Assembly (NCBI RefSeq): GCF_900114615.1
Contig: NZ_FOTS01000015.1
Coordinates: 45,971 to 109,970 of the forward strand
Direction of reading: 5' to 3'
Length of the DNA stretch: 64,000 nucleotides
Source of the DNA: Pelosinus propionicus DSM 13327
GTDB lineage: Bacteria > Bacillota > Negativicutes > DSM-13327
A model generated the notes under the pieces. It searched no databases. It worked only from the letters and a program-made list of their open reading frames with translations, and had not been told where the DNA came from. This document shows, one piece after another, positions 39,517-47,488 of this stretch. The first letter of the stretch is position 1. Every line of letters begins with the position of its first letter. A program made the position numbers and the translations under genes.

Positions 39517-40244
39517 CATGGTCTATCATTAAAATAGTGACGAAACTAAAAGTGATCTGTTTGTTGCAAAAACTAGGATTATTGGCAGCTGATGAGGTTT
39601 TTTATGTTGGTAGTACTGAAGTATTGCCTCCCCCTTTAAGTAATGACGAAGAAGTATTTTTATTAACGCGCTTGCAAAAAGGCGACTTAGGGGTTAAAAG
39701 TATTTTTATTGAAAGAAATTTACGTCTAGTCGTGTACATTGCCCGCAAGTTTGAAAATACAGGGGTGGGAATAGAAGATCTTGTTAGTATAGGGACAATT
39801 GGTTTGATTAAGGCTGTAAATACTTTTGATCCTGTAAAACGCATAAAGTTAGCGACATATGCATCGAGATGCATTGAAAATGAGATTTTGATGTATCTGA
39901 GACGTAATAGCAAAACCAGAGCGGAAGTATCTTTTGATGAACCTTTGAACATCGACTGGGATGGTAATGAGTTGCTTTTATCAGATGTGCTAGGTACAGA
40001 AAACGATATTATTTATAAATCCGTTGAAGAAGAAGTGGATAAGACGCTGCTGCATACTGCTATGAATAAACTATGTGGGCGAGAAAGGCGTATCATGGAA
40101 TTGCGATTTGGCTTGCATGATGACGGGGCGGAACGTACTCAAAAAGAAGTTGCTGATATGTTGGGAATATCCCAATCCTATATTTCTAGATTGGAAAAAA
40201 GAATTATTAAACGATTGCGTAAAGAAATTATGCGTATGGAATAA
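39507..40244 (+). CDS. sigE: RNA polymerase sigma-E factor (pro-SigE)
   Basis: Mother-cell sigma factor of early sporulation. 245 aa with an N-terminal pro-sequence; the [14 protein letters not shown] text around the known cleavage zone is conserved. Region 2 ([23 protein letters not shown]) and region 4 ([16 protein letters not shown]) are clear. Start lies within spoIIGA, so the two are coupled. Confidence 0.97.
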   Translation: MRITWSIIKIVTKLKVICLLQKLGLLAADEVFYVGSTEVLPPPLSNDEEVFLLTRLQKGDLGVKSIFIERNLRLVVYIARKFENTGVGIEDLVSIGTIGLIKAVNTFDPVKRIKLATYASRCIENEILMYLRRNSKTRAEVSFDEPLNIDWDGNELLLSDVLGTENDIIYKSVEEEVDKTLLHTAMNKLCGRERRIMELRFGLHDDGAERTQKEVADMLGISQSYISRLEKRIIKRLRKEIMRME

Positions 40245-40308
40245 CGATAAAGCAAAGATTTAGTCTATATACACTGCATTGAGAAACTTGAATATAGATT
40301 GTTAGTCT

Positions 40309-40378
40309 GTCAGGGATGGAATATAGGGATTCGCTTGCTTCTACGTAACGCCGCTCACCCCTATATTCCATCCCTGAC
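40309..40378. repeat. 20-bp perfect inverted repeat downstream of sigE
   Basis: Arms at 40309-40328 and 40359-40378 (GTCAGGGATGG... / ...CCATCCCTGAC) pair over 20 bp around a 30-base GC-rich loop. No T-run follows, so not a simple terminator. It may be a dispersed palindromic repeat or a stable RNA hairpin. Confidence 0.75.
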
Positions 40379-40400
40379 GATTGTCATGTAGAAGATTTAT

Positions 40401-40463
40401 TTCAACATATATAAGTTGAATCTTATCTAATGCACCTCAGATGAGGTGTATTTTTATTTTTTA
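40401..40463 (+). terminator. Terminator of spoIIGA-sigE
   Basis: TGCACCTCA - GA - TGAGGTGTA (40431-40450) then TTTTTATTTTTT. Just upstream is a second palindrome TTCAAC / GTTGAA (40401-40420). Confidence 0.8.
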
Positions 40464-40627
40464 TGAGAAATATAGCTGCAAGGATTATTTCGGTAAGAGC
40501 TTGTTGGTTTCTAGGACATTCGTTTTATCCATTGTAGCAAGGATGAATAAAACTAACTATCCATGGCAATAATGCTCATGTATGGTAATAATTCAAATGG
40601 ACTATGGAAACCAATGGGGGGAATAAA

Positions 40628-41401
40628 ATGATTATTAATAAAGTAGAAATTTGTGGCGTAAACACAGCGAAACTCCCGGTGCTTTCCGCCACTAAGATGC
40701 GCGAGTTATTTGTAGTGCTTCAAAATGGAGAGTTGTCTGTAAGAGAACAATTAATATATGGTAATTTACGGTTGGTATTGAGTGTTATTCAACGATTTAA
40801 TAATCGCGGCGAGTATGTAGATGACTTATTTCAGGTAGGTTGTATCGGTTTGATGAAAGCAATTGATAATTTTGATCTTTCCCAAAATGTAAAATTTTCT
40901 ACTTATGCCGTACCTATGATTATTGGTGAGATACGCCGGTATTTACGAGATAATAATCCAATTCGCGTTAGTCGCTCGATGCGAGATATTGCTTATAAGG
41001 CTTTGCAGGTAAGAGATTCTCTTGTCAACAGGCATTCACGTGAGCCGTCTATCAAAGAAATTGCTGATGAATTGAAGATTCAACGAGAAGAAATTATTTT
41101 TGCCCTTGATGCAATTCAAGAACCAATATCTTTATTTGAGCCAATTTATCATGATGGTGGAGATCCTATTTTTGTCATGGATCAGATTAGTGATGATAAG
41201 CAATTAGATTTCAATTGGCTTGAAGGGGTGGCAATCAAAGAAGCAATGCATAGATTAAGCGATAGGGAAAAACATATACTTAACTTGCGCTTCTTTGAAG
41301 GAAAAACACAAATGGAAGTAGCTGACGAGATTGGCATTTCTCAGGCACAAGTTTCACGATTAGAAAAAGCGGCTCTTAGCCATATGCGCAAATATATATA
41401 A
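40628..41401 (+). CDS. sigG: RNA polymerase sigma-G factor
   Basis: Late forespore sigma factor. 257 aa. The N-terminus KVEICGVNTAKLPVL is the SigG hallmark; regions 2 (LRLVLSVIQRFNNRGEYVDDLFQ), 3 and 4 (EIGISQAQVSRLEK) follow. ATG 40628 has GGGGGGA upstream and is preferred over 40604. A GGTAATAAT at 40584-40592 fits the -10 of a SigF/SigG-type promoter, but I see no properly spaced -35. Confidence 0.96.
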   Translation: MIINKVEICGVNTAKLPVLSATKMRELFVVLQNGELSVREQLIYGNLRLVLSVIQRFNNRGEYVDDLFQVGCIGLMKAIDNFDLSQNVKFSTYAVPMIIGEIRRYLRDNNPIRVSRSMRDIAYKALQVRDSLVNRHSREPSIKEIADELKIQREEIIFALDAIQEPISLFEPIYHDGGDPIFVMDQISDDKQLDFNWLEGVAIKEAMHRLSDREKHILNLRFFEGKTQMEVADEIGISQAQVSRLEKAALSHMRKYI

Positions 41402-41423
41402 AGGAATAGAGGGGAATTTGATT

Positions 41424-42026
41424 GTGAAATACAATAAGTTATGGGGAAGAAGTTTACTGATTGTACTTTTGGTTGCTGTTGGTTGGGGATTCTTGCTTTA
41501 TTATGGTCAAGAGAATTTACCCGTTTCCCTCGGCAAAGAAAATCTAATACGTCTACATGTGTTAGCAAATAGTGATAGTGAATCTGATCAGCAGTTAAAG
41601 TTAAAAGTGCGTGATGCTGTTATTGCCTATCTAGCACCGTACTTGGAAACTGCGATTGATAAAGAAATGGCAAAGCAGGTTGTATTGGAGCACCAGAACG
41701 AACTTACTGCTGTGGCGGAAAAGGTCGTAGCAATGAATGGATCTCATGAGTCGGTAGAGATAGAGTTAGGTATGTTTGACTTTCCTATAAAGTCATATGG
41801 TAATTTGGTATTGCCGGCTGGAAAATATGAAGCGGTGCGAGTACTTATCGGGAAGGCAGAAGGTAAAAATTGGTGGTGCGTATTATTTCCTCCTCTTTGT
41901 TTTATTGACATTACTAACGCGACTGCACTGACGCCTAAAGAAGTTAATAGCGATGCAGCGCAGAAGGACGAAAAAGTTGAATTTCGCTGGAAATTAGCTG
42001 AACTTTGGAAAGATGGGCTAAAGTGA
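41424..42026 (+). CDS. spoIIR: Stage II sporulation protein R
   Basis: Secreted from the forespore; triggers SpoIIGA to process pro-SigE, so its partner genes are 2 kb upstream. Signal-like membrane helix (about 10-28), then the conserved IRLHVLANSDSESDQQLKLKVRD and the WWCVLFPPLCF motif near residue 150. GTG 41424 has AGGGGA 9 bases upstream; TTG 41418 is too close. 200 aa, complete. Confidence 0.93.
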   Translation: MKYNKLWGRSLLIVLLVAVGWGFLLYYGQENLPVSLGKENLIRLHVLANSDSESDQQLKLKVRDAVIAYLAPYLETAIDKEMAKQVVLEHQNELTAVAEKVVAMNGSHESVEIELGMFDFPIKSYGNLVLPAGKYEAVRVLIGKAEGKNWWCVLFPPLCFIDITNATALTPKEVNSDAAQKDEKVEFRWKLAELWKDGLK

Positions 42027-42049
42027 ATTTTATTTGTCTGTTGCATCTC

Positions 42050-42080
42050 TTGACACCTTTATTCTTTACTGTCATATACT
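42050..42080 (+). promoter_or_regulatory. SigA-like promoter downstream of spoIIR
   Basis: TTGACA (42050-42055), 19-base spacer, TATACT (42075-42080). It would drive only the short ORF at 42115. Confidence 0.5.
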
Positions 42081-42114
42081 ATATGGAACAAGCAGAGGTG
42101 TAGGGGGGAAAAAT

Positions 42115-42186
42115 ATGATAAAGACTTCAGATCTTAACAAGTCAGATATTCAAATGGTAAAAGCAAACATAGCCTTTAATCACTGA
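42115..42186 (+). pseudogene. 23-codon gene start, probably truncated
   Basis: ATG with the strong ribosome site AGGGGGG 7 bases upstream and a promoter before it, but the frame stops after 23 codons (begins MIKTSDLNKSDIQMV). 37 bases later comes the end of the serine recombinase gene. The likely reading is a gene whose 5' end was cut off when the recombinase DNA inserted. I found no matching 3' part downstream and cannot name the gene. A genuine micropeptide is the alternative. Confidence 0.4.
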
Positions 42187-42223
42187 TAAAAAAGATTTCG
42201 GCAAGTTATTTCATAAATATAAT

Positions 42224-43696
42224 TTATTTTTCAAGGTAAAATTCGAAAGAATCATTAAGTCTTACTGCAAAAATGCGATAAGATAGTTTAAGTAATACAT
42301 TGCGTTTTTCTGCAAAGGTTTTAACTGTGATTAAATCAGTTGGTGATGTTGCCAGCTGATTTGTTTTTTCTTGGATAGTTGTCAGCTCAGATATATCAAG
42401 TCGAATAGTAGCTAGTTCTTTATTTAGATTCCGCAATTCTCTTTCTACTGTTTCGCTATCAATCAAATTCTCCTGGTACCAACGCAGGGTATTATTTTTC
42501 TTCTTTTGTAGCTTAATTTGGCGAGTATGTAAATTTGTTATTTGTTCTGAATAGCTAATGTTGGCGTTGGTTCGTATGTATTCTTGTAAATGATCTTTAG
42601 AAGTTGCCAGCGTTACGAGGCATTGCCAGACAGCCTGTTCTAAATCTTCTACGGGTATTCGACGGCACTGGCAAGAGGTGCCATTGGCAGTATAAGTATT
42701 TGATTCTTTGGAAATACAGGAATAATAATAGTAAATTTTATCACTACCATTTTTTCGTTTAGCAGGACGAGAATAGGCTGTCATGGAACGTCCGCAGAGA
42801 GCACAGTGTAACAGTCCTCGTAAAAGATAATTATGTTTATTATTGCGTGTTGCCAATTTCTTATTTTGTTGGATCTGCAATTGGGCAGATTCCCACATTT
42901 CACGAGTGACTATAGCAGGAATTATAACGGGAATCCAAGATTCAGGAGGATTATCTTTAACTTCGCGGCTATTTTGACCAGTTTTACAAGTTCGTTGCTT
43001 AAAAAGGTAGTGCTGTCCATAATACATTTCTTTAGTAAGAATGCGTGAGACAGTGCAGATCGAGAGAGGACGATTATTTTTGCCTACAATACCAAGGCGT
43101 GCTAACTCTAAGGAAATCCTCCTTGAACCATAGCCCTGATGAATGCATAAATGATAAATGAATTGAATGGTTTTACTTTCCTCTTCGTTGATAACATACA
43201 TACTATTCTTTTTGTCCCAGTCATAACCAAAGGGGTGGGCATTGGAAATGATTTTTCCTTGATGTGCTTTTGCTCGGCGACCGCGGGAAGTTCTTTCACG
43301 AATTTTGGATTTTTCATAAGCCGAAATAGCGCCTTTCATACTGAAGAATAAGCGGCCTTCTGGTGAGGAATCATAATCGCCAGTAACAAAAGTAATTTTG
43401 GCACCTGTCTTTTCTATTTCTTCAGCTATAATCAATTGATTGGTAAGATTACGGGAAAGACGATCGGGATCATAAATAGCTACGATTTTTATGATCCCAT
43501 TTTGTAAATCATTTCGTAGTTTATCTAGGGCAGGGCGCTCTAAATATTCTCCGCTATAACCATCGTCAACATATTCTTTTATCCCAGTGTGATCGATCGC
43601 TAATAAATGATTGCGACAGGCAGCAATTTGGTCTTTTAAAGAATACCCCTTGCGGGCTTGGTCATCTGTTGACACCCTCACATATAGCGCATTCAT
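42224..43696 (-). CDS. Second SpoIVCA-like serine recombinase
   Basis: 490 aa, same architecture as the recombinase at 12822: Ser9 in YVRVST, YDPDRLSRNLTNQL, RGAISAYEKSKIRERT-type text, a zinc ribbon (CALCGRSM with a later CQCRR) and a C-terminal coiled coil. I set the start at 43696, because GGAGG ends 5 bases before it; the ATG at 43708 contains that site. No cargo gene is recognisable beside it. May be a remnant of a second element or a solitary recombinase with a distant target. Confidence 0.92.
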   Translation of the reverse strand: MNALYVRVSTDDQARKGYSLKDQIAACRNHLLAIDHTGIKEYVDDGYSGEYLERPALDKLRNDLQNGIIKIVAIYDPDRLSRNLTNQLIIAEEIEKTGAKITFVTGDYDSSPEGRLFFSMKGAISAYEKSKIRERTSRGRRAKAHQGKIISNAHPFGYDWDKKNSMYVINEEESKTIQFIYHLCIHQGYGSRRISLELARLGIVGKNNRPLSICTVSRILTKEMYYGQHYLFKQRTCKTGQNSREVKDNPPESWIPVIIPAIVTREMWESAQLQIQQNKKLATRNNKHNYLLRGLLHCALCGRSMTAYSRPAKRKNGSDKIYYYYSCISKESNTYTANGTSCQCRRIPVEDLEQAVWQCLVTLATSKDHLQEYIRTNANISYSEQITNLHTRQIKLQKKKNNTLRWYQENLIDSETVERELRNLNKELATIRLDISELTTIQEKTNQLATSPTDLITVKTFAEKRNVLLKLSYRIFAVRLNDSFEFYLEK

Positions 43697-43750
43697 AAAA
43701 TCCTCCATTATTATTGAGTGTTATCTATTTTATGTGAGGATAAAAGAAAA

Positions 43751-43774
43751 ATACCAGAACGTATGTTCTGGTAT
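43751..43774. promoter_or_regulatory. 24-bp palindrome upstream of second recombinase
   Basis: ATACCAGAAC - GTAT - GTTCTGGTAT, perfect arms. The core GAAC-GTAT-GTTC matches the Firmicute LexA/DinR box (GAACRNRYGTTY). On the minus strand it is followed by TTTTTCTTTT, so a terminator for the small gene at 43916 is equally possible. Confidence 0.55.
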
Positions 43775-43854
43775 TTTAAAAGAGATTTTCTAATGACTAA
43801 AACGACCCAAGATTCCAGTAGGGTTAAGAATGGCTAAGTCCTGCATAAAAGGGT

Positions 43855-43910
43855 GACTCAGATTCAAGATGGGTGTTAGTGTTCCATCTAAATCTGAGTC
43901 TTCTTTATTT
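43855..43910. terminator. Hairpin between second recombinase and small basic gene
   Basis: GACTCAGATT (43855-43864) / AATCTGAGTC (43891-43900), with an inner AGATGG/CCATCT pair. TTCTTTATTT follows on the plus strand; the minus side is weaker. Confidence 0.6.
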
Positions 43911-43915
43911 GAAAC

Positions 43916-44053
43916 TTATTTTCCTCTGCCAGCTTTCCTCATTGGCATTTGATGGCTGGTATTGTTAGCTTTCCCTTTAGCCGCCTTTAAGAATGATTTA
44001 TTATTTTCGGTTGCTTTTTTCTTTTTATCAAGTAATAGAGCCTGTAAATCCAC
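43916..44053 (-). CDS. Small basic protein, 45 aa, unknown
   Basis: GTG start with AAAGGAGG 8 bases upstream. Sequence starts MDLQALLLDKKKK and is full of Lys, Asn and Ala, with a GRGK end. No membrane segment or known motif. Small basic proteins of this sort in spore formers can bind DNA or sit in the spore, but that is only a guess. The well-placed ribosome site is the best support. Confidence 0.5.
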   Translation of the reverse strand: MDLQALLLDKKKKATENNKSFLKAAKGKANNTSHQMPMRKAGRGK

Positions 44054-44185
44054 AGTGCATTCCTCCTTTGCTCGATTGTTGCATCTGGTAAGAGATAAGT
44101 CTATTATACCATGCCTTTTTAACTAGTCCAAATGTAAAAAAATATATAAATGCATTACCGGAAGAGACATAAGTGCGCTATGAAA

Positions 44186-44246
44186 ATTCATTGATAAATA
44201 ATATCAATGAATGTGCTGAAAATAAAAAACATTTGTTTTTATTTCC
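44186..44246. repeat. Two inverted repeats upstream of the porin gene
   Basis: ATTCATTGATA (44186-44196) / TATCAATGAAT (44202-44212), 11 perfect pairs with a 5-base loop, and GAAAATAAAAA / TTTTTATTTCC at about 44218-44246. They lie between the divergent small gene and the porin. Operator or insulating terminator; undecided. Confidence 0.55.
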
Positions 44247-44328
44247 AGCAGGATTTTATGATTTGTTCGACGAATTAACGATAATCCTAAAATTTTGTAA
44301 GTATAGTCTTAGATGTACTTGGAGGTGG

Positions 44329-44440
44329 ATAGATATAACATCTAGATAGAGCTGCAAGCTGGCTAGTCGGTGGGGAGCCAAATACACGCTGGATATCTAT
44401 CAGTACCGAAGAAGCCATAGGGGAACAATAATATTGGGGG
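44329..44440 (+). promoter_or_regulatory. Structured leader of the porin gene
   Basis: ATAGATAT (44329-44336) pairs with ATATCTAT (44393-44400); inside, TGGCT (44360-44364) pairs with AGCCA (44376-44380). A further CAATAATATTG palindrome sits just before the ribosome site. The GC-rich loops in an AT-rich gap suggest a conserved fold. It does not show the sequence motifs of the c-di-GMP, SAM, cobalamin or manganese riboswitches. Confidence 0.4.
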
Positions 44441-44444
44441 AAAT

Positions 44445-45380
44445 ATGATGAAGAAAATAATTACTACTGCTCTTGCTGCCGCTATGGTTTTAACTACAGG
44501 AGCTACTTTTGCTGCTCCCGTAGAATTTGATGGTCAAGTTAAAGTACAATACCGTTCTAATACTGCTGATGGTAGTCCTGATACTCAAGGCGGCATATAT
44601 AGTTTTCGCTTAAATGCCAAAACGGCCTTAAGCAATAATGTTGACTTATTTGCCCGCTTTGCAGCACAATCTCTTAGCGGAGATAAAATTGGTCCGGATT
44701 TTTCCAAAGCTAAATATGGTAATAGCGTAGCTGTTATTGATCAATATGGAATTATCGTAAAGGACAAAGACTTTCAATATAAAGTAGGACGCCAGGGGCT
44801 ATCTATTAGTCCGACAGCCTTGCTCTATAGCAGTGAGGGATATATCGGAGAGAAACATGGACTTTTTGATGGCGTAGTTGCTACTGGGAAATCTGGAGTG
44901 ACTTCCTTACAGTTTGTTGCTGGTAAAGGTGATACTGATACTAAGGACAAAGTTTACTCCGTTCATGCTTCTTATAACCCTGCAAAAGATTGGACTGTTG
45001 GAGGCACTATTGCAAAAGCTAATCCTAATGCAGGTAGTGATAGAACTTTCTGGGGAACTGATGTTCAATATACTACGGGTAAAGCCAGCTTTGTAGCGGA
45101 TTATCTTAAATCTGATGCTGATACTAAAAATGATGCTCTCGTCCTTGGGGTAACGTATGCCTTTGATGATAAAAACAACTTATCCGCTTATTCCCACAGA
45201 ACTGATACTAATGCAGATATTTATACTGATTGGGATCGTGGAGAAAAAGGTGCATACTATATTTATAACCACAAATTTGATAAAACTACTTCACTGAACT
45301 TATTATATAAAAGCAATTCTGCAATTGACACCGATGCTGATAATACTTCTTTCCGTGCCGCAGTTGCATACAAATTTTAA
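44445..45380 (+). CDS. Outer-membrane beta-barrel porin-like protein
   Basis: 311 aa. Cleavable signal peptide ending in FAA (about residue 24), then alternating polar/hydrophobic strands throughout and a C-terminal VAYKF, the Phe-ended signal for outer-membrane barrel insertion. Low Cys, many Asp, Asn and Gly in loops. Putative substrate unknown. This gene is the clearest evidence in the window for a diderm envelope. GGGGG lies 6 bases before the first ATG. Own terminator follows. Confidence 0.88.
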   Translation: MMKKIITTALAAAMVLTTGATFAAPVEFDGQVKVQYRSNTADGSPDTQGGIYSFRLNAKTALSNNVDLFARFAAQSLSGDKIGPDFSKAKYGNSVAVIDQYGIIVKDKDFQYKVGRQGLSISPTALLYSSEGYIGEKHGLFDGVVATGKSGVTSLQFVAGKGDTDTKDKVYSVHASYNPAKDWTVGGTIAKANPNAGSDRTFWGTDVQYTTGKASFVADYLKSDADTKNDALVLGVTYAFDDKNNLSAYSHRTDTNADIYTDWDRGEKGAYYIYNHKFDKTTSLNLLYKSNSAIDTDADNTSFRAAVAYKF

Positions 45381-45394
45381 ATTGCTGTCTTACA

Positions 45395-45434
45395 GAAGAG
45401 AATGCGAACCGTTAGGTTCGTGTTCTCTTCTTTA
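45395..45434 (+). terminator. Terminator after the porin gene
   Basis: GAAGAGAA-TG-CGAAC / GTTCG-TG-TTCTCTTC hairpin followed by TTTAT. Confidence 0.85.
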
Positions 45435-45492
45435 TCATTGACAAAGGTATCATTGGTAGTAGTCTCACATAGATTTAGATGAGGTGATCAAT

Positions 45493-45750
45493 ATGCCACG
45501 TGAGAGAAAGCCATGTAAAGGCATATTTCGTGGTTTAATTATTGGCAGGACGAATCAGAATAGTGGACCATATCCTGCTATTAAAAATGGTGAATGCAAA
45601 GTTATTGAGTATATAGAACAAAGTGATAGACCTGAACTAGTAGTTCTTGAAAGAGATGTTGCAAATGCTTTTATTCAGGCAGATATCTGTCAGTTCGATA
45701 GTAGAGAGAAAATGGAAAAATATATGGAAATTCCGATAAATAATGAATAA
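45493..45750 (+). CDS. Hypothetical protein, 85 aa
   Basis: No family recognised. The ATG at 45493 has GAGGTG 6 bases before it and is preferred over GTG 45484. Basic N-terminus (PRERKPCKGIFRG), soluble, with a hydrophobic stretch VVLERDVANAFIQA in the second half. It begins a run of three small genes between the porin and ylmC. Confidence 0.6.
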   Translation: MPRERKPCKGIFRGLIIGRTNQNSGPYPAIKNGECKVIEYIEQSDRPELVVLERDVANAFIQADICQFDSREKMEKYMEIPINNE

Positions 45751-45785
45751 TATTAAAGAATACTCTAGGGCTTAAAGAGGAATCA

Positions 45786-46079
45786 TTGACAGGTATAGCG
45801 GAGCATGTTTTAATTAAGATTATAGAAGTATATTGGGCGGTGATTGGTATGAAAAGAGATGAACGAATTCCACCAATTGAAGCAGTTGAAAAAGCATTGC
45901 GAGTGAAGCCTATTGGACGTATACAACTATTTAAAAGACCTGAATATATGCCCAAAGAAAAGGCGAACAATCAATCTTTAAAGAAAAAAGAAGATAAAGA
46001 AGAAAAAAAAGATGGGGTTGTTAATCGAGCGAGCCATGCAGCTGGGCGAGTCGGCGTAACAGTAGACTATAAAGTTTAA
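45786..46079 (+). CDS. Hypothetical protein with Lys-rich tail
   Basis: 97 aa from TTG 45786 (AGAGGA 5 bases upstream) or 76 aa from ATG 45849. The TTG also forms part of a TTGACA, so it could instead be a -35 element and the shorter form the real product. The C-terminal third is very rich in Lys and Glu (KKKEDKEEKKDG). No family recognised. Confidence 0.5.
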   Translation: MTGIAEHVLIKIIEVYWAVIGMKRDERIPPIEAVEKALRVKPIGRIQLFKRPEYMPKEKANNQSLKKKEDKEEKKDGVVNRASHAAGRVGVTVDYKV

Positions 46080-46136
46080 ATGAATATATTGCTTTTGCGT
46101 GTATGAAGCGTCTGCCTTAGAGGTGATAAAAAGACT

Positions 46137-46313
46137 ATGCAAAAACCCATATGTAGTAAGTGTGTGCATCTTTATACAACTTGGGATCGAAACTTTCCCT
46201 ATGGATGTAGGGCAATGAGGATTAAAAGTGCTTCATCGCCTTCAGAGGTGGTTCGGGAGGCTTCTGGGCAGGAATGTTTAGCATATGCTGCAAAGCAGAG
46301 CAAGGAAAAATAG
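46137..46313 (+). CDS. Four-cysteine small protein, probable zinc binder
   Basis: 58 aa. Cys at 6, 9, 24 and 47: CSKC near the start, then TWDRNFPYGCRAM and an EASGQECL end. This layout matches a widespread but uncharacterised small Firmicute family with a predicted zinc site. AGAGGTG lies 11 bases before the ATG. Likely cytoplasmic; function unknown. Confidence 0.7.
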   Translation: MQKPICSKCVHLYTTWDRNFPYGCRAMRIKSASSPSEVVREASGQECLAYAAKQSKEK

Positions 46314-46407
46314 AATAAAGGAAATAGTAAGCTTAGATTAATTTTATTGAAATGGGTTATCATAAATCTTCTTGTCCCTCATAGAATGTATTGGGGGTGT
46401 GGATAAC

Positions 46408-46683
46408 ATGAAAGGCATTACCAATTGCGTATCAGATCTTAAACTTAAAGAAGTAATCAATATTGTTGATGGTAAAAGGTTAGGTGCGATTACAGATATT
46501 GAAATTGATGTGGAAAGTGGAAGATTAACAGCCATCGTAGTTCCGGGAAATGGCAGATTTCTAGGTCTGTTTGGCCGTAGCGAGGATGTTGTAATTCCTT
46601 GGGATAAAATTAATAAAATAGGGTTTGATGTTATTTTAGTAGAGGCTTCTGCTTTTGCCGAAATCAAACACCTGGATAAATAA
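46408..46683 (+). CDS. YlmC/YmxH family PRC-barrel protein
   Basis: 91 aa. PRC-barrel protein related to Bacillus YlmC and YmxH, which are linked with sporulation. Shows GKRLGAITDIEIDVESGRLTAIVV-type text and LFGRSEDVVIPWDKI. ATG 46408 has GGGGGTG 8 bases upstream and is preferred over the longer frame. It lies between the spore genes and nrdR, as ylmC-type genes often do. Confidence 0.85.
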   Translation: MKGITNCVSDLKLKEVINIVDGKRLGAITDIEIDVESGRLTAIVVPGNGRFLGLFGRSEDVVIPWDKINKIGFDVILVEASAFAEIKHLDK

Positions 46684-46813
46684 GGATTATAGTAAATATG
46701 TCACGTACATATGTTATAATGATAACGATTGCAGCTTTTTTATGAAGTTGGCAGTCGTTTTCTTTTATTGTTTTTATTTAAATTAATTTTTATTTAAAAG
46801 CCAAGCAGGAGAA

Positions 46814-46860
46814 GCACAATATATGGCGTAAAGTAAATAATAGGGCACAATATCTAGTGA
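46814..46860 (+). promoter_or_regulatory. Two NrdR boxes upstream of nrdR-nrdD
   Basis: GCACAATATATGGCGT (46814-46829) and GCACAATATCTAGTGA (46845-46860) match the NrdR consensus ACACWATATATWGTGT and are 31 bases apart, three helical turns. NrdR is known to repress ribonucleotide reductase genes through such paired boxes. Confidence 0.75.
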
Positions 46861-46988
46861 GATAATGAGCAGTAAAATTTTGTAGTGAGCTGATAGGTGT
46901 AGCTCATTTAAAATATCGTGAGAATACATCAAGAGAAGGCTATTGCTTTATAAGGCCTATTGAATGATTATCAAAAGGGGGAATTCCT

Positions 46989-47447
46989 ATGCGTTGTCCA
47001 TTTTGTGGTTGTGTTGAAAGTCGAGTGATTGATTCGCGAGCAGCAGAAGAGGGGAGTACCATTCGGCGTAGGCGTGAGTGTTTGGAATGTATGCGCCGCT
47101 TTACTACATATGAAATGATTGAACAGTCCCCCTTAATAGTAATAAAAAAAGATGGTCGTCGTGTGATCTTTGAACAAAGTAAATTATTAAATGGGATTGT
47201 AAGGGCTTGTGAGAAACGTTATATACCGATTAATGAAATTGAAGCGTTAGGTGAACGAGTAGAGCGAGATATTCGCAATACGATGGAAAGAGAAATCTCT
47301 ACACAGCAAATTGGCGAAATTGTAATGAAACATTTAAAAGATCTTGATCAAGTCGCATATGTTCGTTTTGCTTCAGTGTACCGGCAATTTGCAGATATTG
47401 ATAATTTTATGGAAGAATTGCAAGCATTAATGAAAAATAAACAATAA
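46989..47447 (+). CDS. nrdR: Transcriptional repressor NrdR
   Basis: 152 aa. N-terminal zinc ribbon (CPFCG...CLECMRRFTTYE) and an ATP-cone domain (about 48-138) that senses ATP/dATP. Represses ribonucleotide reductase genes; here its target nrdD follows 41 bases downstream and boxes lie upstream, so autorepression is likely. AAGGGGGAA before the ATG. Confidence 0.96.
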   Translation: MRCPFCGCVESRVIDSRAAEEGSTIRRRRECLECMRRFTTYEMIEQSPLIVIKKDGRRVIFEQSKLLNGIVRACEKRYIPINEIEALGERVERDIRNTMEREISTQQIGEIVMKHLKDLDQVAYVRFASVYRQFADIDNFMEELQALMKNKQ

Positions 47448-47488
47448 TTTACAGTATAAGCTATATAAAGTGAGGAATAGGTATCATT

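Noticed and set aside
44329..44440. c-di-GMP (GEMM) or manganese riboswitch before the porin
   Set aside because: The conserved cores of those classes are not present; only helices can be seen.
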